In this document: positions 8,994 through 17,663 of the stretch, piece by piece | Layout: each line of letters starts with the position of its first letter | Numbering within the stretch: position 1 is the stretch's first letter | Source: Arthrobacter sp. SO5 | GTDB taxonomy: Bacteria > Actinomycetota > Actinomycetes > Actinomycetales > Micrococcaceae | Assembly: GCF_020532805.1 (NCBI RefSeq) | Contig: NZ_MQTQ01000041.1 | Span: forward strand, 1 to 64,000 | DNA: 64,000 nucleotides | Direction of reading: 5' to 3' | Notes under the pieces: model-generated | Seen by the model: the letters and a program-made list of their open reading frames with translations, nothing else | Told to the model about the DNA's origin: nothing | Databases searched by the model: none | Made by a program: the position numbers and the translations under genes

Positions 8994-10070
8994 ATGAATG
9001 TTCCTTTTTGGGCCTGGTTGGCCGTTCTTGCCGTGATTATCCTCATGCTGGCCGTGGACCTGTTCGCGCACCGCAGGGCGCACGTCATCGGTGTCCGTGA
9101 AGCCGCGCTGTGGTCCGGGGTATGGGTCGCCTTCGGAGTCGGCTTCGGCGCCCTGATCTGGCAGATCTACGGTGCGGAGTTCGGCCAGCAGTACTTCGCC
9201 GGATACCTGATCGAGAAATCCCTCGCCGTGGACAACGTGTTCATCTGGGCGATCATCTTCACGTACTTCGCTGTACCGCGGGAATACCAGCACCGGGTGC
9301 TGTTCTTCGGGGTCCTGGGCGCCCTGGTCTTCCGCGGCATCTTCATCGCGGCGGGCTCCGCCATCATCGCGAGCGCCGGTTGGGTGCTCTACCTCTTCGC
9401 GGCGTTCCTTCTCCTCACCGGCTACAACATGATCCGCCACCGCAACGAACACCTCGACCCGGAAAAGTCCCGTGTGCTGCAACTCTTCCGCCGGCGCGTG
9501 CCCATGACGGACGACTTCCACGGACAGCGATTCCTGATCCGCAAGAACGGCGTCCTGCTGGCCACCCCGCTGCTGGCCGTCTTGGTCCTCATCGAGGTCA
9601 CCGACATCATCTTCGCCGTGGATTCCATCCCCGCGATCTTCGCCGTCACCGACGAAGTGTTCCTGGTCTTCACCGCTAACGCCTTCGCCATCCTGGGCCT
9701 GCGGGCCATGTACTTCCTGCTCGCTGACCTGATCCACCGCTTCATCTACCTCAAGATCGGACTCGCGCTCGTCCTGATCTGGGTAGGCATCAAAATGCTC
9801 CTCAAAATCGACATCTACTACATCCCCACCCCGATCTCCCTGGCCGTCATCGCCACTATCCTCGGGGTATCCATCGGCGCGAGCCTCTGGGCCACCCGCG
9901 GCCAGGGCCGCAGGGAGACGGTGGGGCCGGCGCACCCCCCGTTCGGGACTGCGTCGGCCGAGGAGATCGCCGCCCTGGAATCACTGTGGCGCAAGCGCCG
10001 CGGCCCCGCAGCCCCGGCCGAGCCGGAGGCGGCGGCGCCGTCGGAAACCATGAGCAAGGAACAACCATGA
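8994..10070 (+). CDS. TerC-family integral membrane protein (Mn2+ export-related)
   Basis: A 358-residue membrane protein with about nine helices. It shows the TerC hallmarks: LIEKSLAVDNVFIWAIIF near residue 70 and LIEVTDIIFAVDSIPAIFAV near residue 200, each with acidic residues inside helices. TerC/Alx/YkoY proteins are linked to manganese export or metalation of secreted proteins, which fits the yybP-ykoY riboswitch in the leader. The C-terminal 60 residues are hydrophilic. Start ATG 8994. Its stop overlaps the start of the next gene as ATGA (10067-10070), so the small HTH protein is translationally coupled. Confidence 0.92.
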   Translation: MNVPFWAWLAVLAVIILMLAVDLFAHRRAHVIGVREAALWSGVWVAFGVGFGALIWQIYGAEFGQQYFAGYLIEKSLAVDNVFIWAIIFTYFAVPREYQHRVLFFGVLGALVFRGIFIAAGSAIIASAGWVLYLFAAFLLLTGYNMIRHRNEHLDPEKSRVLQLFRRRVPMTDDFHGQRFLIRKNGVLLATPLLAVLVLIEVTDIIFAVDSIPAIFAVTDEVFLVFTANAFAILGLRAMYFLLADLIHRFIYLKIGLALVLIWVGIKMLLKIDIYYIPTPISLAVIATILGVSIGASLWATRGQGRRETVGPAHPPFGTASAEEIAALESLWRKRRGPAAPAEPEAAAPSETMSKEQP

Positions 10071-10417
10071 CAGCCTCCCCGCAGGAACCGGACAAGGGCC
10101 CGGAGCCGCCCTTGCTGCCGGCACCCACGCGTCCCACGTGGACCTTTCTCACGAACCACGGGCACGTCCTGCTTTCGGTGGCCGCCGACCCGCAATCCCG
10201 CATTGCCGATATCGCCGGGAGGGTCGGCATCACCCCGCGCTCAACCCTCCAAATCCTCAAGGACCTCGAAGACGGAGGATACGTTCACCGCGTCCGGAGC
10301 GGGCGGCGAACCAGCTATACCGTTGAGCCCCACCAGCATTTCCGTCACCCCGCAACCGCGGCCTGGGAAGTCGACGGGCTGATCGGCCTCTTCGCCGGCC
10401 CCTCGCCGTCGACCTGA
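10067..10417 (+). CDS. small winged-helix (MarR/ArsR-like) regulator
   Basis: A 116-residue protein. After a Pro-rich N-terminus (1-25) a single winged helix is visible: LTNHGHVLLSVAADPQSRIA, then DIAGRVGITPRSTLQILKDL as helix-turn-helix and GYVHRVRSGRRTSYTV as wing. Metal-binding cysteines of classical ArsR sensors are absent. ATG at 10067 overlaps the TerC stop by four bases, so the pair is co-expressed and both should be under the upstream Mn riboswitch. It might be an autoregulator of that locus; the target is not known. A 24/25-bp tandem duplication spans its stop. Confidence 0.75.
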   Translation: MTASPQEPDKGPEPPLLPAPTRPTWTFLTNHGHVLLSVAADPQSRIADIAGRVGITPRSTLQILKDLEDGGYVHRVRSGRRTSYTVEPHQHFRHPATAAWEVDGLIGLFAGPSPST

Positions 10418-10459
10418 CCCGCGTTGCCCTATCAGACCTGACCCCCCGTTGCCCTATCA
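10411..10459. repeat. 24/25-bp tandem duplication across a stop codon
   Basis: GACCTGACC-CGCGTTGCCCTATCA occurs at 10411-10434 and again, with small changes, at 10435-10459. The TGA stop of the winged-helix gene is inside the first copy. The motif CCCGCGTTGC is shared with the ends of the palindromic repeat family, so this may be a degraded relative. Confidence 0.75.
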
Positions 10460-10514
10460 GTTTCGGCGCCCATCCGCCGGTTTTAGCAACCAGGAGTGAT
10501 CAAGCAACTGAACG

Positions 10515-11606
10515 TTAGTGCCCGGACGCTGCCAGCTCGGCCAGCAGCTCGGCCTTGCGTTCCTCGCTCGCGAAGGAGGAACGGATCGAGTTCGCGGCCA
10601 TCCGCACGCAGTCGAACTCGGACAGGCCAATCACGGATTTGAGCTGCGCGAAGTTGTCGTCCACGTAGCCGCCGAAATATGCGGGATCGTCCGAGTTCAC
10701 GCTCACATTCAGGCCCGCTGCGAGCATTGCCGGCAGCGGGTGCTCCGTCAGGGTGTCCACGGCGCGGAGCCGGACGTTGGACAGCGGGCACACGGTCAGC
10801 GGCATCAGCTCCTGCACCAGCCGTTCCACCAGCTCGGGGTCCTCCATGCAACGGATCCCGTGGTCGATCCGCTCCACGTCAAGGAGGTCCAGCGCATCGA
10901 TGATGTACGACGGCGGGCCCTCCTCCCCGGCGTGCGCGATCCGGCGCAGCCCGGCGTCCTTGGCCCTGGCAAACAGCCGCTGGAACATCGCCGGCGGGTT
11001 GCCCACCTCGGCCGAATCGAGGCCGATGCCCGCGATTGGCGCGTTCATGGCCAGCAGCTGGTCCAGCACCTCGAGCGCGGAGTCCTCGGAAAGGTCCCGC
11101 AGGAACGCGGCGATGAGCAGGGTGGAGATCCCGAACTCCTCACGGGAGGTTGCCAGCACCGAGGCCACCCCGTTGACGCAGGTCTCCAGGGCCACCCCGC
11201 GGGACAGGTGCGCCTGCGGGTCCAGCATGATCTCCGCATGCCGGACCCCGGCGAGCGCTGCCCGGGACAGGTAGGCCCGGGTCATGTCCGCGAAGTCCTG
11301 TTCGGTCTGCAGCACGGCCATGTTGGCGTAGTAGAGGTCCAGGAAGGACTGCAGGTCGGTGAATTCGTAGCGGGAGTGCAGCTCGTCCAGGCCGGCATAC
11401 GGCAGCTGGATGCCGTTGCGTTCCGCGAGGGCGAAGATCAGCTCGGGCTCGAGGGTTCCCTCAATGTGCAGGTGGAGTTCCGCGACTGGCAGCGGGCCGT
11501 GAACCCCCTCGGGGACCTCGGCGAATTCGGGGACCTCGGGGGTGGCGGCTGCTGGGCTGTCCGGTGCAGCGCCTTCGGTGGCGGCGGCGCCGTCGTTAGT
11601 TTCCAT
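10515..11606 (-). CDS. adenine/adenosine deaminase
   Basis: A 363-residue metal-dependent hydrolase of purine salvage. Zinc-binding and catalytic motifs are present: HLHIEGTLEPE (residues about 43-53), HAGEEGPP, IDHGIRC and SVNSDDPAYFGGY. HAGEEGPPSYI and DPAYFGGYV are closer to the adenine deaminase (fungal AAH1-like) subgroup than to classical adenosine deaminase, so adenine to hypoxanthine is the favoured reaction. The first 35 residues are an acidic Ala/Pro-rich extension. Start is ATG 11606; the open frame continues far upstream but that part is antisense to the UvrA-like gene. No Shine-Dalgarno precedes the ATG, suggesting a leaderless transcript. Start codons of the two divergent genes are only 48 bp apart. 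Confidence 0.88.
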   Translation of the reverse strand: METNDGAAATEGAAPDSPAAATPEVPEFAEVPEGVHGPLPVAELHLHIEGTLEPELIFALAERNGIQLPYAGLDELHSRYEFTDLQSFLDLYYANMAVLQTEQDFADMTRAYLSRAALAGVRHAEIMLDPQAHLSRGVALETCVNGVASVLATSREEFGISTLLIAAFLRDLSEDSALEVLDQLLAMNAPIAGIGLDSAEVGNPPAMFQRLFARAKDAGLRRIAHAGEEGPPSYIIDALDLLDVERIDHGIRCMEDPELVERLVQELMPLTVCPLSNVRLRAVDTLTEHPLPAMLAAGLNVSVNSDDPAYFGGYVDDNFAQLKSVIGLSEFDCVRMAANSIRSSFASEERKAELLAELAASGH

Positions 11607-11654
11607 TCGGTAAGGATATGCCCGCTGGTGGCAGGCACCGATAGAGTCGATTGG

Positions 11655-14243
11655 ATGCACAGTGCCCAGCATGCTTCCGATCCGTCCGGCCCCGCCATTC
11701 CAGGCGTGGGCGCCAGCCATCCCACGGACGGTTTTGTCCGGGTGCGCGGCGCCCGGGAAAACAACCTCCGGAACGTGGACGTGGATGTGCCCCGCGATGC
11801 GATCGTCGCGTTCACCGGGGTGTCCGGTTCGGGCAAGTCCTCCCTGGCGTTTGGCACCATCTACGCCGAGGCCCAGCGCCGGTACTTCGAGTCCGTGGCG
11901 CCCTACGCCCGGCGGCTGATCCAGCAGGGCCACAACCCCAAGGTGGAAATGATCACCGGGCTGCCGCCCGCCGTCGCGCTTCAACAGCGCCGCGGGACGC
12001 CCAGTTCCCGTTCGACCGTGGGGACCGTCACGACGCTGTCCAATTCGCTGCGGATGCTCTTCTCCCGCGCCGGCAGCTACCCCGACGGGGCCAGCCAACT
12101 CGATTCGGACGCGTTCTCCCCGAACACCGCCGCCGGCGCGTGCCCGGAATGCCACGGGCTGGGCATCGCGCACACCGTGACCGAGTCGTCCCTGGTCCCG
12201 GATCCCGCACTGAGCATCCGCGACGGGGCGATCGCCGCGTGGCCCGGCGCGTGGCAGGGCAAGAACCTGCGCGACATCCTCACCCACCTCGGCTACGACG
12301 TCGACACCCCTTGGCGGAAGCTGCCCAGGGAGGACCGCGACTGGATCCTGTTCACCGAGGAACAGCCCGTGGTGGAAGTGACGCCCCAGCGCGACCGGGT
12401 GGCGAAGCCGTACAAGGGCCGCTTCTGGAGCGCAAAAAGCTACGTGCTGCACACCCTCGCCGATTCCAAGAGCACCACCATGCGCGACCGTGTGCTGCGC
12501 TTCATGGAAACCGGCCCGTGCCCGGTCTGTGGCGGCGCCGGCCTGACGCCCGCCGCCCTCGCCGTGACCTTCGCCGGCCGGAACATCGCCGAACTCAACG
12601 CCGTGCCCATGAGCGAACTGGCCGAGATCATCCGCCCCACCACCGCGCTGACGGCCGCCGGGACCGCCTCGCGCAAGCAAAGCTCCGGTGAGGGCAATGA
12701 GGTGGCTGTCGCCATCACCCGGGACCTGCTGCAGCGGGTCACCGTGCTGCTGGACTTGGGCCTGGGCTACCTCGCCCTCGGCCGGTCCACGCCCACGCTC
12801 TCCCCCGGCGAGATGCAGCGCCTGCGGATCGCCACGCAGCTGCGCTCCGGCCTTTTCGGCGTGATCTACGTACTGGACGAGCCCTCCGCGGGCCTGCACC
12901 CGGCCGACGCCGAACCCCTCCTCGCCGTCCTGGACCAGCTCAAGTCCTCCGGCAACTCGGTGTTCGTGGTGGAGCACAACATGGACATCGTCCGCCGCGC
13001 CGACTGGCTGGTGGACGTCGGCCCGCGCGCCGGCGAAGGCGGCGGCGAGGTGCTCTACAGCGGCCCCGTCGCCGGGCTCGCCGAGGTGGACGCGTCCGTG
13101 ACCCGGCCCTTCCTGTTCCCGGACGGGTCGGGGACACCGGACGGTTCCAGGACAGCCGACGACGGCGGCTCCGCAACGGGCGCACGCCGGGAAGCTGACG
13201 GCTGGCTGCAGCTGCGCGACATCAGCCGCCACAACCTGCGCGAACTCGACGCCGATTTCCCGCTCGGCGTGCTGACCGCGGTCACCGGCGTCTCAGGCTC
13301 CGGCAAGTCGACCCTGGTCAGCCAAGTTCTCGCCGAGGTTGTCGGCGCCCACCTGCATCCGGACGCCGACGCCGTAACTGCCCCCGAAGACCTGGAGTCC
13401 GCGGACGCCGAGTCCGCCGAGCCGCTCAGCGTGGGCCCGGTCTCGGGACTGGACCGGCTGGACCGCCTGGTCAAGGTGGACCAGAAGCCGATCGGCCGCA
13501 CCCCGCGTTCCAACCTGGCCACGTACACCGGGTTGTTCGACGCCGTCCGCAAGGAGTTCGCGGCGACGGACGAGGCCAGGGCCCGCGGTTTCGGCGCCGG
13601 CCGCTTCTCCTTCAACGTCGCGGGCGGCCGCTGCGAAACCTGCCTGGGCGAGGGCTTCGTCGCCGTCGAACTGCTCTTCCTGCCCGGCAGCTACGGCCCC
13701 TGCCCGGAATGCCACGGCTCGCGCTACAACCCGGAAACCCTCGAAGTCACCTACCGCGGCAAGAACGTCGCGGAGGTCCTCGGCATGACCGTCAACGCCG
13801 CCGCTGAGTTCCTGGACGCGGTCCCCGCAGCCGCGCGCAGCCTGCAGACCCTGCGCGAGGTTGGCCTGGGCTACCTGCGGCTGGGACAGCCGGCCACGGA
13901 GCTTTCCGGCGGCGAAGCCCAGCGCATCAAGCTCGCCACCGAACTGCAGCGCGCCCAGCGCGGACACTCGCTCTACCTGCTGGACGAGCCCACCACCGGC
14001 CTGCACCCGGCCGACGTCGAACTCCTGATGGCGCAGCTGCACCGGCTGGTCGATGCCGGCAACACGGTGATCGTGGTGGAACACGAGATGGACGTGGTGG
14101 CCGCAGCGGACTGGGTGATCGATCTTGGACCGGCCGGCGGCGACGCCGGGGGCAAGATCATCGCGGTCGGGACGCCCGCCGCCGTCGCACGGTCCACCAA
14201 GAGCCGGACGGCGCCGTACCTGGCCGCAGTGCTCGGGGACTGA
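11655..14243 (+). CDS. UvrA-like ATPase lacking the UvrB-binding domain
   Basis: An 862-residue double ABC protein. Both halves are present: Walker A FTGVSGSGKSSLAFG (residue ~54) and VTGVSGSGKSTLVSQ, signatures LSPGEMQRL and LSGGEAQRI, and Walker B YVLDEPSAGLHP and YLLDEPTTGLHP. The C-terminal zinc finger (CETCLGEGF and CPECHG) is complete. In the first half, sequence runs from SNSLRMLFSRAGSYPDG straight to ACPECHGLG, so the UvrB-binding domain and the first CxxC pair of canonical UvrA (about 950 residues) are missing. This matches the UvrA2/drug-resistance-type paralogues rather than the excision repair subunit. The first signature has Pro for Gly. Start ATG 11655 is supported by divergence from the deaminase; a much longer open frame upstream is a shadow. 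Confidence 0.9.
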   Translation: MHSAQHASDPSGPAIPGVGASHPTDGFVRVRGARENNLRNVDVDVPRDAIVAFTGVSGSGKSSLAFGTIYAEAQRRYFESVAPYARRLIQQGHNPKVEMITGLPPAVALQQRRGTPSSRSTVGTVTTLSNSLRMLFSRAGSYPDGASQLDSDAFSPNTAAGACPECHGLGIAHTVTESSLVPDPALSIRDGAIAAWPGAWQGKNLRDILTHLGYDVDTPWRKLPREDRDWILFTEEQPVVEVTPQRDRVAKPYKGRFWSAKSYVLHTLADSKSTTMRDRVLRFMETGPCPVCGGAGLTPAALAVTFAGRNIAELNAVPMSELAEIIRPTTALTAAGTASRKQSSGEGNEVAVAITRDLLQRVTVLLDLGLGYLALGRSTPTLSPGEMQRLRIATQLRSGLFGVIYVLDEPSAGLHPADAEPLLAVLDQLKSSGNSVFVVEHNMDIVRRADWLVDVGPRAGEGGGEVLYSGPVAGLAEVDASVTRPFLFPDGSGTPDGSRTADDGGSATGARREADGWLQLRDISRHNLRELDADFPLGVLTAVTGVSGSGKSTLVSQVLAEVVGAHLHPDADAVTAPEDLESADAESAEPLSVGPVSGLDRLDRLVKVDQKPIGRTPRSNLATYTGLFDAVRKEFAATDEARARGFGAGRFSFNVAGGRCETCLGEGFVAVELLFLPGSYGPCPECHGSRYNPETLEVTYRGKNVAEVLGMTVNAAAEFLDAVPAAARSLQTLREVGLGYLRLGQPATELSGGEAQRIKLATELQRAQRGHSLYLLDEPTTGLHPADVELLMAQLHRLVDAGNTVIVVEHEMDVVAAADWVIDLGPAGGDAGGKIIAVGTPAAVARSTKSRTAPYLAAVLGD

Positions 14244-14311
14244 GCCGGCCGCGTCACGCCGCAACAGGTAACGTCTTGATATCGGCGAGGGTCTGTTTTA
14301 GCCTTGTCTGA

Positions 14312-15172
<861 letters not shown>

Positions 15173-15198
15173 CCTGCCTCACTCCCGGCAACAGCGCC

Positions 15199-15250
15199 AA
15201 AGCACGACGCCGGAGCTTCCCCTCAGGGGGATCCTCCGGCGTCGTGCTTT
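15199..15250. terminator. bidirectional intrinsic terminator
   Basis: AAAGCACGACGCCGGAG (15199-15215) pairs perfectly with CTCCGGCGTCGTGCTTT (15234-15250). It lies between the convergent Rpf gene (ends 15172) and the membrane-protein gene (ends 15290), and offers an A/T run on either side. Confidence 0.85.
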
Positions 15251-15289
15251 AGCTGTGCTGGGGTGAGCTGTTCGGTGCGGCCGTAGCCG

Positions 15290-15910
15290 TCAGGATGAGG
15301 CGGCCCGGGGAAGTTCGCGGACAATCCGGACTTTCCACGCGGCGTCGTCGCTGGTATCCAGCAACGCCACGGTGCCCATCGCCAGGTGCAGGGCCACCCG
15401 CTTTGCAGCCAGCAGCTCAAGGTAAAGGCTTTCGTTCATGCGGGCGGGAGCGTCGATCACGTATTTCACGGCATCCCGCACCTTGCGGTAGTTGGCACTC
15501 TGTTCCCGGTTTACGTGCATTTCCAGCAGCCGGCGCTGGCGGATCTTGGGTTCCTCGCGGTTCAACCAGGACACTGCCGCATGGACAGCCACCACGAGGG
15601 TGAGCGAGATGACGTAAACCTCCCAGCCGCTGGAGAGCAGGAACAGGGGAAGATTGGCGATCGCCACGATGGCAATGAAGAGCCGGAAAGCCAGGATGCG
15701 CCGCATGGTCAGCGCCACGTTGGCCAAGGCCATCCGGAACCCGTACTGCTCCGTGCGGGCGGCCGACGGATCGATGGTGAACTCCTCAAGGACCAGAATC
15801 CCGTTCGCTTCGGGGCTCAGCATTTGTCCGTACTTGGGCAGCTGTCCGTACTTGGGCAGTTGGTCGGGCGCGGGCCGGGCCGCGGATTCTGTAACTCGCT
15901 TCGTCGGCAT
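15290..15910 (-). CDS. hypothetical membrane protein with a two-helix hairpin
   Basis: A 206-residue protein with two adjacent hydrophobic helices (residues about 80-97 and 101-120: LFIAIVAIANLPLFLLSSGW and VYVISLTLVVAVHAAVSWL), flanked by long cytosolic segments. The N-terminus carries a duplicated LPKYGQ caused by an 18-bp tandem repeat at 15825-15860. Start ATG 15910 is chosen because GGAAGG precedes it; longer frames upstream have no ribosome site. It is convergent with the Rpf gene and divergent from the MSMEG_6728-family gene. No known domain; possible regulatory or scaffold role is not supported by any motif. Confidence 0.7.
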   Translation of the reverse strand: MPTKRVTESAARPAPDQLPKYGQLPKYGQMLSPEANGILVLEEFTIDPSAARTEQYGFRMALANVALTMRRILAFRLFIAIVAIANLPLFLLSSGWEVYVISLTLVVAVHAAVSWLNREEPKIRQRRLLEMHVNREQSANYRKVRDAVKYVIDAPARMNESLYLELLAAKRVALHLAMGTVALLDTSDDAAWKVRIVRELPRAASS

Positions 15911-16056
15911 GGGGCGTGCCTTCCGTGCAGCAGGGGTGTTTTGTGCTATTTTACCCGCCGCTGTCCAGAGCTGTCTGTCCCCTGTCAAAATGTGAACGCG
16001 CTCACCCGCCGCCGCCCGCAATTGGTGCATCGGCGCTGTGGCCTCAAACTGGAGAG

Positions 16057-16956
16057 ATGCAGACTTTTCTCCCCTTCCCCGATTTCCAGCAGAGCGCCGC
16101 GGTTTTGGACCGCGAACGGCTCGGCAAGCAACGCGTTGAAGCGCTGCAGATCCTGCGTGCGCTGGTGATCCCGGAGTATGGCTGGCAGTCGCACCCGGCC
16201 ATCCGGATGTGGATGGGGTATGTTCCCGCACTGACCCTCTACGGGCTGACCATGGTGGACGAATGGACGGCCCGCGGCGGCGAGGACAGCACCCGGGAGA
16301 AGATTATGGAATTTGCCCCGCAGGCAGCGCACCCCGACTATGCGGCCAAGATTCCGATGCCGCCCTGGCTCGGTGCCCCGGAGCTGCACCTTAGCCACCG
16401 CTCCCGGCTGATCGCCAAGGACCCCAGGTTCTACACGCCGTTGTTCCCGGATACGGAGCACGACCTGGAGTACGTCTGGCCCGAACCCACGCTTGAGCTG
16501 CAGCCGGAAGACCCTTCCGGCGACCGCATGTGGGTCCTTCGCCTGCCGCTCGGTGACACCGAGCCGGGGAAACTGGACACCGTCAGCCTGCCGCCCGCGG
16601 GCAAGGCCAAGGCCGCCCCCGCAAGCGAAGAGGACTACCAGTTCGTCTACGCCGATTCCGGGTCCCGACGGCCCAAAGTCCGCAAGCTCCCGCCGAAACA
16701 GCTCGTCAAGAAGCCCACCCGCAAGCGCCAGCAGCAGGAAGAAGCGTTCAAGACGCTTCCGGGCAACTCGACCGTAGCCATCCCGTTCGACGGCGGCGCG
16801 TCCTTCGCCGTCGGCAAGGTCCTGGGCCGTCCGATCACCGTGGACGGCCAGTTCGCCCGCAACTTCCAGGTGGACGAGATCCTGGACCGCTCGGCCTTTG
16901 ACTACCCGGCGCTGCTGCAGGATCCTCGGGTGTTCTTCCCGATTCCCGCGCGGTAG
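16057..16956 (+). CDS. MSMEG_6728-family protein
   Basis: A 299-residue cytosolic protein. The N-terminus MQTFLPFPDFQQSAAVLDRE followed by RLGKQRVEALQILRAL and HPAIRMWMGY is the signature of a conserved actinobacterial family (named after MSMEG_6728), sometimes annotated as related to pyrimidine-dimer DNA glycosylase through this first 150 residues. The C-terminal half (residues 190-299) is a lysine-rich linker and a second small domain. GGAGAG lies directly before ATG 16057. No catalytic residue can be assigned with certainty. A 25-bp tandem duplication follows its stop. Confidence 0.8.
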   Translation: MQTFLPFPDFQQSAAVLDRERLGKQRVEALQILRALVIPEYGWQSHPAIRMWMGYVPALTLYGLTMVDEWTARGGEDSTREKIMEFAPQAAHPDYAAKIPMPPWLGAPELHLSHRSRLIAKDPRFYTPLFPDTEHDLEYVWPEPTLELQPEDPSGDRMWVLRLPLGDTEPGKLDTVSLPPAGKAKAAPASEEDYQFVYADSGSRRPKVRKLPPKQLVKKPTRKRQQQEEAFKTLPGNSTVAIPFDGGASFAVGKVLGRPITVDGQFARNFQVDEILDRSAFDYPALLQDPRVFFPIPAR

Positions 16957-16974
16957 TCCCCGGCCGTCGACGTC

Positions 16975-17019
16975 GCCGGAATGCTGTGGCCGGCCTGGCG
17001 CCGGAATGCTGTGGCCGGC
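16975..17019. repeat. 25-bp-period tandem duplication after a stop codon
   Basis: GCCGGAATGCTGTGGCCGGC occurs at 16975-16994 and again at 17000-17019, in the short gap between two convergent genes. Confidence 0.85.
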
Positions 17020-17030
17020 GCCGGCGCCGG

Positions 17031-17492
17031 CTATGGGCAGACGAGCGTCAGCTGGAAAGCGGCCCCGGTCCAGCTGCCGACCCGGGCCTTGATTTCCAGG
17101 GTGAAAGTTCCGGCCTTCGAGGACGTCCTGCTAAGGACAAAGCCGCCGGGGGCGACCGTCTGGCTGGAGGTACTGCCGTCCGGCGCCGTCACGGTGGCGA
17201 TGTACGACGTTGCCTTGCTTACCGCCGCGAAGCTCGTGATGTTGGCGGTGGCGCCGCGAGGGCCTTTGTTACAGGTGCCGGAGCCCGTCGCCGTCGCAGG
17301 TGCCGGTATCGAATACGTCCCCACGGCCATCGACGAGCCAGTTTTCGCTGTGAAGGTCGCGTAGGCAAGACCGGGGGCGCCCAGTACCAGGGCCACGGCT
17401 ACCGGCACGGCCAGCAGGCGGCGCAGGCGCACCAGCCATACGGGCGAGAGCCGCGGGGCTGCTGTGGCTGAACTGGGCTGGACGACGTTCAC
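17031..17492 (-). CDS. small secreted SipW-type/TasA-like protein
   Basis: A 153-residue exported protein. After a basic N-terminus (LVRLRR, residues 20-25) comes a hydrophobic helix (residues 27-45) ending GLAYATFTAKT, the kind of junction seen in SipW-dependent substrates such as TasA and camelysin. The mature part (about 107 residues) is Thr/Ser/Ala-rich beta sequence (PATATGSGTCNKGPRG, then FTLEIKARVGSW) with two cysteines that could pair. Start is GTG 17492. It lies opposite the response regulator (starts divergent) and near a SipW-type peptidase and a second TasA-like protein, so a shared extracellular-fibre or matrix role is inferred. Confidence 0.65.
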   Translation of the reverse strand: MNVVQPSSATAAPRLSPVWLVRLRRLLAVPVAVALVLGAPGLAYATFTAKTGSSMAVGTYSIPAPATATGSGTCNKGPRGATANITSFAAVSKATSYIATVTAPDGSTSSQTVAPGGFVLSRTSSKAGTFTLEIKARVGSWTGAAFQLTLVCP

Positions 17493-17663
17493 TGGTGCTT
17501 TCTGGCTGGCGGGTGATCTCCTGGCTTCAACTCTGACAGCGCCGCCTCAAGTCGAAGCCGGGTTCCGGATCAACATTTGCTCAAGATCAAACCGTGTTAG
17601 CCTGAAACGGCTGTGACACGTGGGGCGGGCGTGACGTACTTATCCCTCTCAGAAGCTGGGTTC

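Noticed and set aside
10518-11654. A 379-codon N-terminal extension of the UvrA-like gene
   Set aside because: This part is antisense to the adenine deaminase, whose zinc motifs are intact. The Walker A region lies at the expected distance from ATG 11655.
11607-13232. A 540-codon N-terminal extension of the adenine deaminase frame
   Set aside because: It is antisense to the UvrA-like gene and has no homology-like content; the deaminase fold starts after 11606.
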